Part shown: one piece after another, positions 11,040 to 21,900 of the stretch
Layout of the letters: the number at the start of each line of letters is the position of its first letter
Position numbering within the stretch: position 1 is the first letter of the stretch
Assembly: GCA_031285565.1 (NCBI GenBank)
Contig: JAITVY010000035.1
Location: 202,318 to 266,317 of the forward strand
Length of the DNA stretch: 64,000 nt
Direction: 5' to 3'
Source: Tannerella sp.
GTDB lineage: Bacteria > Bacteroidota > Bacteroidia > Bacteroidales > Tannerellaceae
The notes under the pieces: model-generated
What the model saw: only the letters and a program-made list of their open reading frames with translations
Told to the model about the DNA's origin: nothing
Databases searched by the model: none
Made by a program: the position numbers and the translations under genes

Positions 11040-12080
11040 TCAATTTTCAACTTTCAATTCTCCACTATCATCATACCTCTCCTTCGCCAGCCTGAATTTC
11101 CACTTCATAAAATCAACCAATGATTGCGGAGATAATATTTTAATCGTATCTGCATAACCAAAAAACTCTCGCTGTAATTCCTGGTTAATAACAACCTCTA
11201 TCTCAAAAATCATAGAACCATCGTCATGCGATTCGATTAATTGCTGGCTTTTATGAAAAGGCTTGGTTTGCACATACGGTGCATTTTGCTTGTCTACCCA
11301 AAAACGCACTTTCTCTGCATGCAACCCTATATTTTTTGTCACACCTACTAAATCTTCGAAAAAAGTTTGAGGATCAAACAATGTATTTTCCCGGTAAGAT
11401 TCACCGGAAGCCACTGCAACAGTATGAATCCGGTCTAATGCCAGATTCAACAATGCCTGGCTTCCCTTTTTGGCACCAAATACAAACCAACGGTTACGAT
11501 ATTCTTTCAACAGGTAAGGATAATAAATAAACGTATTCGCAGAACGGGCTTTGAAAGAGCGATATTTTATATTCAATGCCTGTTTATTCACAATCGCATG
11601 GTAAATCGTATCCAGATGATTAAGCCCTTTCAGGCTTTCATTCTTTTCAAAATCAATCACCGGAATAGTCTTTTGCTTTGCCGAAGTAACATGGTCTTCA
11701 AGACGGCTCACAATATCTCCCATCCCCGAAAAATAAGAAAAACCTTTGAACTGGCGTAGAACTTCTACAGCCTCCGACATTGTTTTTAAATCCTGCTCCG
11801 ACAAAGGAGTATTTGTTATACTATAATCCTCATCCTCATATTTGTAATACTTATTGTCATAAACCACAATAGGAGCATTATAACCCAGTTTCTCACTACG
11901 CATCATTTGGATATCCATCTGGATCGTACGTTTGCTGATCCCTTTATCTATACCCTCATACTCATACAAAGCATCCGAACAAGCATCAATCAAATCCTCA
12001 AGTGTCCACTCCCTGTATTTATTCCGTAAACACGTATCAATTGTTTTATAACGGATTAATGCATTCCTGTTAGCCGGCAT
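11040..12080 (-). CDS. WYL-domain transcriptional regulator
   Basis: N-terminal HTH-like region with QMDIQMMRSEKLGYNAPI, then WYL-type segment ALNIKYRSFKA..YYPYLLKEYRNRWFVFG. Confidence 0.85.
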   Translation of the reverse strand: MPANRNALIRYKTIDTCLRNKYREWTLEDLIDACSDALYEYEGIDKGISKRTIQMDIQMMRSEKLGYNAPIVVYDNKYYKYEDEDYSITNTPLSEQDLKTMSEAVEVLRQFKGFSYFSGMGDIVSRLEDHVTSAKQKTIPVIDFEKNESLKGLNHLDTIYHAIVNKQALNIKYRSFKARSANTFIYYPYLLKEYRNRWFVFGAKKGSQALLNLALDRIHTVAVASGESYRENTLFDPQTFFEDLVGVTKNIGLHAEKVRFWVDKQNAPYVQTKPFHKSQQLIESHDDGSMIFEIEVVINQELQREFFGYADTIKILSPQSLVDFMKWKFRLAKERYDDSGELKVEN

Positions 12081-12145
12081 ATCTATATTCTTTTCTCTAT
12101 TAAACTACTTCCAAAAATACTAAAATATTATGGGGTGGCAACTAA

Positions 12146-12814
12146 ATTCAACATCCGGAATACTATTATCCGAATTGGAACAATTACGGGCACACCCCAG
12201 GGTGGAGGGATAAACACCGCCCCATCTGGACCAAGCCGACCTACAAACCGGCTCAGAGACCTTCAAATAACATAACAAGACCTTCAAGCAGACCTCCGGC
12301 TACACGTCCTCCTATTGCGAAACCAGAAAGGGAGCCTTCTTCCAATAGGATAAGCGACAGAGGTACGGGGAACCCGGGACGAAGACCATCTATTACTGAA
12401 CAAGAAAACAAACGTCCTTCCGGTACAATAAGAAATCCAACAACTGATAGAGTCACTCCCGGTCGAACCGGAAATGAGAATTCATCAAGGGCGCCTCAAC
12501 GACCTACCTCTCCATCTTTTACTACAAGAACTCCATCCGGACGCTCACCAGGAAATAGTTTAAACGAAAACGGAAGGCAAACTGAAGATAAACGGCGCGA
12601 AACACAGGAACGGCAAGAGCGCGAACGGCGCGAAGCGGAAACTAAACGCCGCGAAGCACAAGAACGAGAAGAACGTGAACGCAAGGAAGCAGAAAGCCGC
12701 AGGCAACGCGAAACACAGGAACGACAAGATCGAGAAAGAAGCGCCGCCAGCCAACGTCAATCCAGCGAAAGCTCAGGAAGAAGTGGCGGACGAAATCCTT
12801 CTACCCCTTGCTAA
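12146..12814 (+). pseudogene. 5'-truncated remnant of a Tyr/Trp then Arg/Pro/Gln/Glu-rich surface protein
   Basis: Open + frame between TAA 12143-12145 and TAA 12812-12814 reads IQHPEYYYPNWNNYGHTPGWRDKHRPIWTKPTYKPAQRPSNNITRPSSRPPATRPP...RRETQERQERERREAETKRREAQ...NPSTPC; no plausible start or signal peptide. Confidence 0.6.
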
Positions 12815-13118
12815 GGATATAATATAGTGTAAAAGTAGGATATCTTTATTTTCATAGCCATTTTTATTTCACTAAAACAGCTGGCATCCAAAACAACTGA
12901 CATCCGACCTCGTGTGGTGAGCCATAAAACAAGTGATAGCAGTGTAAAAATCTATGCTGTTTAAAGCTCCATCAAAAGAAAGCATCGTATTCCTTATTAC
13001 TCTCTGGCGGAGCAAGTTCATAGATTTTAGCTGCTGAGCGCAGTTTTATGAGTGAAGCACACGAAGTCTTGAGTTTTGGTTACTTTTGCGTCAAGACAAA
13101 GTGACACTAAACTAACTG

Positions 13119-14234
13119 CTAATCACACCAGGTATAATTATCCGTTTCTTTAATATACCCCGTTTGTGTAGAACAGTTTGCCACACGTTCTGGAAATTCA
13201 TGATTATTTTTATTCGGACCTTCTAACGGCATATATACATCTTCAGACGTTCGTGCAACCATATACGATTCCCAGCCTTTCAATGTATTCCGCATCAGGC
13301 GGATCCGTTTAGGATTTCTGTTAATGATTACCGCAGCGTTTTCAAATGTATTGTCAGCCACTTCAATATCAGCAGAGTAATCGTTTACAATACCTAGTCC
13401 CACTATATCCCCTTTGTAACCTATGATATCTTTGAATTCGTTGTGATGTATATTGACATTTTCAACCCACGATTTCCACGGAGGTGTATCATTCCAACCG
13501 GTTTCCGGCTCAATATCGATACCAAATCCAGGTTCTACTCCGCCGATACTGCAAATTTTATTCTTGGCAATTTCCACGCCGGACACATGTACAATAGCGA
13601 TGCCATGCATCCATGAATTAGATATATCACAATTAAGAATCTTTATATTTTTATTCAACCGCCTTTCGTTCGGTCCAATATATCCATATCCTATATAGAT
13701 AACGCTTCCTGCGAATAGTTCCATTTTCAGACCATCAATGGTGATATTGCGTGAACATATAATATCAATGGCGCAACTACCGCTATGTTTCTCTTCAGGA
13801 CTACTGTAATCACCTCTGTCACCAATCAGATGTCCGCCCTTAATCGTCACATTCTCTACCTGATCAATCCGGAACAGTTTAGCTGATTGACCATTAGTAG
13901 ACTCCACATACAATTTTACACCTGTCAAATCCAACGTAATATTATTAGGCATAAACAAACCATTCCAATCTTTATATCCATCACTGCCGGTACAGCGTAT
14001 CAGGTAATCACCCGGGTTCAGCTTTACACGAGTATACCCTTCCACCTTTGCCTGCTCAATAGCGTTATTAATACCGTCAGTTGTCTGGCGGGCATTCGAT
14101 TTATTGGATGATATGCCGAAAGTTGTATTATTGATAACATATACCTTACCCGAATTTGAACCATTGTCATCATCCTTTGAACAGGAAGATAAGAAGAGAA
14201 ACCATATCAATATGAGTATACCACTATTTTTCAT
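13119..14234 (-). CDS. Right-handed beta-helix lipoprotein (pectate-lyase-like fold)
   Basis: LSSCSKDDD lipobox; NARQTTDGINNAIEQAKVEGYTRVKLNPGDYLIRC; beta-helix coils. Confidence 0.75.
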   Translation of the reverse strand: MKNSGILILIWFLFLSSCSKDDDNGSNSGKVYVINNTTFGISSNKSNARQTTDGINNAIEQAKVEGYTRVKLNPGDYLIRCTGSDGYKDWNGLFMPNNITLDLTGVKLYVESTNGQSAKLFRIDQVENVTIKGGHLIGDRGDYSSPEEKHSGSCAIDIICSRNITIDGLKMELFAGSVIYIGYGYIGPNERRLNKNIKILNCDISNSWMHGIAIVHVSGVEIAKNKICSIGGVEPGFGIDIEPETGWNDTPPWKSWVENVNIHHNEFKDIIGYKGDIVGLGIVNDYSADIEVADNTFENAAVIINRNPKRIRLMRNTLKGWESYMVARTSEDVYMPLEGPNKNNHEFPERVANCSTQTGYIKETDNYTWCD

Positions 14235-14284
14235 ACACCATTAATTTTGAACTTTAAACCCGGAACTTTGAACTCTTCTAAGCA

Positions 14285-15328
14285 TTAGTCGCAGGAAAAA
14301 CTTCCTGTTTTTGTTGACAAATCCGTCACCTTTAAACATTCGTTCTTATTTTCACCTTCAGTGGGAACACAAATATCCACACTTCCATCAGCTATATAAA
14401 TAGTGCCATTGTCTGTAAGAATATTCTTCTGAAGACGTACCCGCTCAGGTGAAACACAAAAAATGCCCATATTCTCTATCTGGTTTTCATAAACTTCAAT
14501 ATCGTTACCATTCCACAACCGCATCGAACCGTTTGTGCAATTTTTGAATCTATTGTGATAGATTTTAACGTCCTCTACAATACTTTGCCAGGCGTCATTA
14601 GGATTTATATCAATAGCATATTGGTTCCCGCCACCAAGTATATCATGAAAGTTATTATTCGAAATCTCAATCCCTTTTGCCTGAATAACATGAATGCCTT
14701 GCCTACCACAATCAGAGATATCACATCCCGTAACCAATACATTTTTAGATGGGAACCTACCGTAAAAGATCATATATATATACGTGGTAAATACAATACC
14801 ATCGCCCGTCATTCCCTCTATTTTCACGTCTTTGATTGTCACATTTCTTGACGCTATCACTTGTATTCCATATCCTTGGATATGGTTTTTGTCGTGTTGG
14901 GCACGGTCGCCAATTAAATGTCCACCGATGACAGTAGCATTTTCAACATGATCAATTTGTATCAGGGCATAGTGATTGGAACTATTAGGTTCCACATACA
15001 ACCGTGCATCTCCCAGATCCAACGTCATATTAGTCGGAACAAATATACCATTCACCGGATACCTATCACTTTGACCAACACAATATATCAGATAATCACC
15101 TTCAGTCAGCTTCACGATGTTATATCCATCCGCTTTAGCCTGTTCAATCGCCTTATTAATACCATCAGTAGTTGCCCTAGCATTAGTTTTATTCGCAAAA
15201 ATACCGAAATCATTGTTACGAATCACATACACATTTTCCGAAGTAGAATTCGTATCTATATCTGTTTCCTTAGAGCATGAAAAGGTTAACAGAAGCGCCA
15301 GTACTAAAAACACATAGTAATGTTTCAT
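14285..15328 (-). CDS. Right-handed beta-helix lipoprotein, tandem paralog of the 13119-14234 product
   Basis: TFSCSKETD lipobox; NARATTDGINKAIEQAKADGYNIVKLTEGDYLIYC parallels the neighbour. Confidence 0.75.
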   Translation of the reverse strand: MKHYYVFLVLALLLTFSCSKETDIDTNSTSENVYVIRNNDFGIFANKTNARATTDGINKAIEQAKADGYNIVKLTEGDYLIYCVGQSDRYPVNGIFVPTNMTLDLGDARLYVEPNSSNHYALIQIDHVENATVIGGHLIGDRAQHDKNHIQGYGIQVIASRNVTIKDVKIEGMTGDGIVFTTYIYMIFYGRFPSKNVLVTGCDISDCGRQGIHVIQAKGIEISNNNFHDILGGGNQYAIDINPNDAWQSIVEDVKIYHNRFKNCTNGSMRLWNGNDIEVYENQIENMGIFCVSPERVRLQKNILTDNGTIYIADGSVDICVPTEGENKNECLKVTDLSTKTGSFSCD

Positions 15329-15842
15329 TATAATTATAGATATTTTACTGGTTTAAATTTAATCACCTTAAAGGTATCAAAGAAATATGCAGTCCATCAA
15401 TATAAACATTCAGAAATACAGACTTCTTATTCAACAAAAATAATAAAATAATCGCAATTCTTTTAAGAAAAATATGTTTTCTTAAAGACTATACCTTTAT
15501 GCCATAGACCCTCTATTTACATCCTTTACTCTAACCTTACCTTCTCTAGCTCTAATATCAAACAAAATCAAATCTAAGACTACAAATGTGGCTTTTGATT
15601 TTTATTTCGTTATTGATTCAGATTTTATGCGTTTCAGAAACAGAGATAATATGGTAGATATATAATATACAATTAAAAGAATTAGTTTATTAGTCGACAA
15701 ATATTTATGCAAACTCCTTTTATATTTGGATCAAATGAATATTTGATAAAATGTTGCACACAAAAATAATTTGTTTTTTTATTACGTATATTAAATAATA
15801 TTATTAAATTTGCAATTATTTACAATTTAATATTTTAATTTT

Positions 15843-17180
15843 ATGAAACACTTAAATTTTAAAATTTTCACTTTGTTAATTTGCACATCTATTTTTTTAT
15901 TTTCATGTAATAAAGACGATTTATTTGAGGCCAAATATGAAATTAATAAAATCTCAAAATCAGCAAATTACAGACCAAAACTAACTGAAGATGAAGCCAT
16001 AAAAAATCTTCAATCATTTCTAAATGAATTAGATCAATCTTCAGAAGGATCTATTTCTACAAGAAACAAACCAGAAAGAATCATAGATGATGTTCAGGTA
16101 ATAGGAAAAAAAGTAGAATTAGTGGCCAATAATGACAAATCAAATTTAAGGAACTTATCATCAACCATTCAAATGGATACAATTTTATACCTTATTAATT
16201 TTGAAGATGCCGGAGGCTTTGCTATAGTATCTGCGGATGAGCGTTCAAATAAGATTTATGCAATAATTGATGAAGGTGCGCTCGATATCAATGATATAGA
16301 CAAGGTAGATAACCCTGGTTTTAATATGTTCATGGAAAATGCCATAGCAAAAGAATTAAGCACTATTGAAACTTATGATTCAAATAATGAAGATAAGCTT
16401 ACTTTGCGATCAAACCCATATGTCACAGGGCACAAATTATCGCCTCGATTAAAGACAAAATGGGGGCAAGATGAACCATATAATAAATTTAGCTCCAATG
16501 GAGTTACTGGATGTGTTCCAACAGCTATCGCTCAAATATTTTCATATTACTGTCCTATAAATAATGTAAACTATGATGATAATGGGGTTAAACGTTCTTC
16601 AGATCTAAACTGGAATAACATATTGTCAGATTGTGAAAATTCTTATGTTTTTTATGGAGCACTTACTAACAATGGAGCTCCTCAGTCATCATTGCAAGTT
16701 GCGCATTTGATGCGTTATATTGGAATAGGTATTGGAGCTTATTATGATGATTATGGAGAAACAAGTGCTAGTTCAATAAAGGCTATTTCCTGGCTTAGAA
16801 ATAGCGTTGGATTCTCAAAATCTATGAAACTGGTAGATTATGATGCTGAGGCTGCATATAATGCATTAACTGAAGGAAATCTTATTTATGTGAGTGGGTC
16901 CTCTGGTGGTGCCACTGGGCATGCCTGGGTAGGAGATGGCATGTTTCTATTAAGATATGTAACAATGGTTGGTAATGGTGAACCTATACCCCCTACTTAT
17001 GAATATTATTTACATTGCAATTGGGGTTGGAATGGACGTTGTGATGGATATTATTTAGATTTTGATCTTTCTACTGGTGCTCCAGAAGAAGATATAGTCA
17101 ATCCAGAATATATTGACAGACCTGGGTCTGTCAATACTAATTATAATACAGCAAAAAGAATGGCAATAGTCCAAAGATAA
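15843..17180 (+). CDS. C10-family (streptopain-like) cysteine peptidase lipoprotein
   Basis: LFSCNKDD lipobox; GVTGCVPTAIAQIFSYY (Cys) and GHAWVGDG (His) motifs; YLHCNWGWNGRCDGYY. Confidence 0.88.
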   Translation: MKHLNFKIFTLLICTSIFLFSCNKDDLFEAKYEINKISKSANYRPKLTEDEAIKNLQSFLNELDQSSEGSISTRNKPERIIDDVQVIGKKVELVANNDKSNLRNLSSTIQMDTILYLINFEDAGGFAIVSADERSNKIYAIIDEGALDINDIDKVDNPGFNMFMENAIAKELSTIETYDSNNEDKLTLRSNPYVTGHKLSPRLKTKWGQDEPYNKFSSNGVTGCVPTAIAQIFSYYCPINNVNYDDNGVKRSSDLNWNNILSDCENSYVFYGALTNNGAPQSSLQVAHLMRYIGIGIGAYYDDYGETSASSIKAISWLRNSVGFSKSMKLVDYDAEAAYNALTEGNLIYVSGSSGGATGHAWVGDGMFLLRYVTMVGNGEPIPPTYEYYLHCNWGWNGRCDGYYLDFDLSTGAPEEDIVNPEYIDRPGSVNTNYNTAKRMAIVQR

Positions 17181-17458
17181 AGGATTAAAAAAAATATTAT
17201 ATATTAAGTATATTATATATTTTTTGTGTAAGTATTTATCATAGCAGCCTAGATAGTATATAAATAAAGTATACACTTTTTCGTATGCTTTATTTATATG
17301 CAACATCTCGTTAAAAATTCGTTTACAGATATACGATAATTTCAACAATCAGAGATGTCGCATCTTGTAACCAGCACATTTTATTATAGTTAATAATTTT
17401 CAATCTATTTTCCAAAAAACAAGAAAAATAATTCAATCTGACATCTGAGTAGCTTTAA

Positions 17459-18676
17459 TTAGTATAGACTTATTAGTTCTTTTGCCTTATAGAAAGCTTC
17501 ACTAAAACCACGTTCAAGAATCTTTCCTTCAGGAGATATAAAAATAAAAAAAGGTAAACCGCCAAATGCATAATCAAGCGCTATCTGCTCGTTATCATTC
17601 TTGCTTTCAACATCCGGCCATGGATGAGAAGTCATGCTACCCAATGCAGGTTTTAATGCAATATCCATGATCTTTTCCGAAGGATCTGTTTTTTCATACA
17701 ACTCCTTAAGCAAATTCAAATCCTCTATAGTTATACCTATCACTTTTACCCTGTCGTTATTTTCTGTATAAAAGGAAGTGACCTCCGGGTCCATCATTAA
17801 AGAACCCGGACATAACCCAAAATGATAAATCAACAAATAATATCCTGAATAATCATTCAGAGACGCCTGTTGTCCATCTACTGTCTGTAGAGTGAAATCA
17901 GGTGCATCATTACCGGGAGCAAGTTTGACTATATTATCAATTTCACGTTTCAGCATCAGACCAAAATAACTCTGTTGTGCTTCTTTATTTATGCTCGTGT
18001 AATATGATTCTAATTCTTCCAATGGCGAAAAATTTACCTGCTGAAGCATATCTATAATATTCAGAACTGAAGAAGGCTCTTCTTTCATAAATTCGTCTTT
18101 TAATTCCGACAGTTTTTCACGATCCGTTCTATTATTCTGATTAAAGGTGTTATACTTATTACTAAACTCATTATATTTCAATGTGTCACCAGACAATCTT
18201 GCTTCTTGAGCAAGTCGCCAGTATAAAGCGCTTTCTATACCTAACTTATTCTCTAACGAATTTATTTTTTGAACATAGACATTGTCATAGACTCCTCCTT
18301 CTATCTGACAAAAATAAATATTTTCTGCTGTTCCTTGTATTAAGATCTCCCCACCATTAATATAAAGTGTAAGTCCTCTTTTGGGCAAAAGAACTTCCTC
18401 TCCGGATAATGGCTTATATGAGATGAGAAAATACTTGCTATGGTCAATAGAACCTTCATAAGAGAATTTGTTATCTTCTTCCACGATCACATTAAAAGCC
18501 GGTTCCAAATCAAATCTCGGGAAGATTACGTTCTCAAAACAAATCGTATCACCTTTAGATAAACCTTCTATTTGTGCTTTTATCGTGTAATTACAAAAAC
18601 TTTGATTTAGGGCATTCACGGGCAAAACAATCCAGCTACATAGAATAACAAATAGAGAAGAAATCAGGTATTTCAT
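17459..18676 (-). CDS. Thioredoxin/TlpA-like lipoprotein with N-terminal DUF4369-like domain
   Basis: GNDAPDFTLQTVDGQQASLNDYSGYYLLIYHFGLCPGS. Confidence 0.65.
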   Translation of the reverse strand: MKYLISSLFVILCSWIVLPVNALNQSFCNYTIKAQIEGLSKGDTICFENVIFPRFDLEPAFNVIVEEDNKFSYEGSIDHSKYFLISYKPLSGEEVLLPKRGLTLYINGGEILIQGTAENIYFCQIEGGVYDNVYVQKINSLENKLGIESALYWRLAQEARLSGDTLKYNEFSNKYNTFNQNNRTDREKLSELKDEFMKEEPSSVLNIIDMLQQVNFSPLEELESYYTSINKEAQQSYFGLMLKREIDNIVKLAPGNDAPDFTLQTVDGQQASLNDYSGYYLLIYHFGLCPGSLMMDPEVTSFYTENNDRVKVIGITIEDLNLLKELYEKTDPSEKIMDIALKPALGSMTSHPWPDVESKNDNEQIALDYAFGGLPFFIFISPEGKILERGFSEAFYKAKELISLY

Positions 18677-18861
18677 TTTTTATGTTTTGTTTTGAAAGAA
18701 CAAATTTAAATAAAAAAAGGCACTTTTAATATGCCGTCCCATAAAAATCAAAAACCAACCGTTCTAAAGATAGTCAACGTGTTTGAAGTACACATGTTTA
18801 ATTAAAAGACTTATCATTATAAGAACAGTATGATGAGAGTTTTGATGATTCAGTTTTTTAT

Positions 18862-18912
18862 AACAAAAGCATGGATTTCGCAGAGTATAATGCTCCTATG
18901 CGAAATCCATGC
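18862..18912 (-). terminator. Putative intrinsic terminator of the minus-strand PUL operon
   Basis: 14-bp perfect inverted repeat GCATGGATTTCGCA (18869-18882) / TGCGAAATCCATGC (18899-18912), followed on the minus strand by TTTTGTTAT. Confidence 0.75.
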
Positions 18913-18932
18913 CTGATGATTTTTTAACGATT

Positions 18933-21900
18933 TCAATTATTTAGAAACTCCTTGGGCCAGATCATATTCTGGTTCATCCGGATAGCATTCCTGAATTCTG
19001 CTTTCGCTTTTTCCTGGTCACCTTCGTACCAATAGACAAGTCCGTTAAGATAGTTAAGGTTAGCCAAACGTTCGGCGCGCGAACCATCTTCTCCAAACTT
19101 GGAATATTCGTCAACAAGGGCAGGACTATTTATTTGTTTATCAACCTCTTCTTTCAAACCGGCTATCAGCTTATCCGCTTCGCCTGCCTGTCCGGTTTCA
19201 CGCATAGCCAGCGCCCGGAAGAAAACATCTTCGGACACTGTCCGCCAGCGACGGCTCTGCGTTTTAGCCGTTGTCTCATAACATTGTTGAGCCTTTCCCA
19301 CATCTCCCATCTTTTTATAAGCTTCGCCCATATAATAGAAACCTTTTGGGCTATGTCCGCCACCGGCAGGACGTCCTACTTCAAGATTCTCCGGATACAA
19401 GTCGGCTAATTCAAATTCTTTGATAGCAGCTTCATACTTCTTATTGTTCAGCAATTTCATTCCTTTCAGCAAATGTGCATCAACATAGACATTATGTACC
19501 TGTCCGCCGCCTTCCCATACATGAAAGTGCCGTTCGTCAAGTATCTTAAGTGCCTTATCATATGCGCCTGTTTCATTATATAAGGTAAGAAGACGGATCA
19601 CTGCGTCATCATGTTTCAGTATTGTTTTCATATTCTTCTCCATAAATGAAAGACGCTCTTTTGCTGGTTTGCCTGACTGCTCATAAAGCTGATCCAGTTC
19701 AAGGAAATAGCGCGGATCATTTTTATCCGTCTTAATCGCTTGTTCATAAGCTGTTATTGCTTTATTGAGATCGCCGGCACGGTTATAGCCAAACCCCAGG
19801 TTACGATAGGCTTGTGCAAACTGTGGATTCACAGATATAGCCTGTTCCCAACATGCAAGACCTTTATCTTTTTGTCCCAGATAATAATACAGGTTGCCAA
19901 GGTAAAAAGCACCTTTACCATCAGAAGGATATTGTTGCAATGCAGTATTCAGAATATCGATCTCTTCAAGGCGGAACGGAAAACAATAGGTCGATACCTG
20001 CTGAGACGCTTTATTAAACATATTCTTCGCCTGGTCATTGTTACCCAGTTTCAGATTATAGTAACCGCAATAATAATAAACCAGAGGTGATGTCGTATAA
20101 GGTTCGCCGAGACGAATGGCTTCATTCAACAAGTCTACTGCTTCCTTATATGCGCCGACATTACCATAATCTATGACCATCTCCAATAGTTCCTGTAATC
20201 GTATGATGCCTTTACCGCGTGAATCGTCGGCTTTATCCAGAAAAGAAGTTCCTTTTCCTGCCAGAAAGCTTTCTTCCGAAAGCGACCAGTAATCAAGCGG
20301 ATCGATTTCCAACGCTTTCTTCAGGAGTTCTGTAGCTTCTTTAGCTTTATTCATCCTACGAAGAAGGTAAGCCTTAAATGTCAACGCCTTCGTATCGTTT
20401 CCTCCCACATTCAACGATTCATTTATCATATCAAGAGCATTATCCGTATGACCCTGTATAGATGCTATTTCCGCCAGGGCAAAGAAAGAAGCATGCTGGA
20501 AAGTAGGATACCATGTTGCTTTCCAAAACTGGTCGGAAGCTTCTTTATATTTTCCCTTCATCTGGTAAATAACTCCTAAATAATAATGTGGTTCGGGATC
20601 TTTTACTGTAGTATAATCTTTAGCCGAACGTTCCAGCGCTTTTTTCAGATGCTCTTCAGCCTTTTCCCATTCACCGCTACGGGCATAACGGATACCTACA
20701 ACAGTATTTACCCTCGAATCCATCGGATCACGGCGTAATGCTTCGTTATAAAAATCCATCGGGTCGAGGCGGGCATTATGGAATTGTTCGACACGTAAAC
20801 CTGCAAAGTAAAGTTCTTCCACTGTTTCATACTCGCTGACGGGTTTTGTTCCCTCTACCACATCGGGAAGCGGTCTTTCTTCCGGCACGACAGGTTGATA
20901 AGCAACCAGTTCCTTACCGTTTGCATCTGTCAGTGTGACACGCAGGTCTTCATCTTTTATTTGCGGATTGATATCCACTTCTTTTGTAAAAGGCGTTGCC
21001 GGATCTATCTGGATAACCTGTTCGAAAAGCACTTCATCCCCCTTCGTAAGCGAAACCCGTGCGTTCGGGTATTTTGTCGTAGCATTAAAGCCGATGAACA
21101 CTTTTCCGGAAGATACCCGTTCAAGATTTACAGCCGCATCATCCGTTGCATTTTTTACGGAACGGATATCCCGGATACCATACCACCTCTGGGTGAACTC
21201 ACGCGTTTCGCCAGGACCGATCCAACTGTAATCAGGCTGGTTATCCGAATAAGCGCCCACCATCAGTTCGAGATAATGACCGTCTTTGTCGGAAAGCATC
21301 GTATTCCACATTTCCGCACTGGGGTTATTTCCCCAGAGGAAAAACTTCTTTCCGTTTACAACATGATGGTTTGCAACATGCACGGTTCCGGCATGTTTTC
21401 CATGGTCATATCCCGCCAGAAAATCATCTTCATAATTCCAGGCAAAGATGGAACGCGAATTGCCGGTATAGTTTTTCCAACGGGAGAGGTCTACATCCTC
21501 GCCACTGCCGCGTACCGCTTCCCCATATTGCCAGCGCGTAAAATAAACTTTAGAATGATCTGTCCCAAACTGCGTGGAAGGTGGAAAAATAACTTCATAA
21601 TCTTCGTTGCAATGTACCGAAACATTTGCCCAGTAGAGCATCGACTGGATAAAAGGCGTGCGGTTCATAATCCTTACTTTGGCTTCCACCCATGAACGTC
21701 CGGGATAGACAGTAACACCTACCGACCATTTGAAACGATGGCGGAACTCAGTCTCCCCGATCCAGATTGTTTTACTACCATCCGGATTTTCCTCTGTGCT
21801 CCAATCTATATCCATATAGCTCGAAGGACGGTGGTGATGCGGGAAGTTCCATTCCACTCCTCCTGACAACCAGGCGCCAAGCATCCCAATAAGAGCCGGT

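Noticed and set aside
12253-12760. Three small minus ORFs (one Ser/Arg/Cys-rich)
   Set aside because: Artefacts of the opposite strand of the + strand RPS/RQE-rich pseudogene
17190-17226. AT-only near-palindrome after the C10 gene as a terminator
   Set aside because: Imperfect pairing with no GC in the stem; not distinguishable from AT-rich background
20895-21695. 266-aa + strand ORF
   Set aside because: Antisense shadow of the DUF5107/TPR gene; Arg/Ile/His-rich composition without a recognised domain
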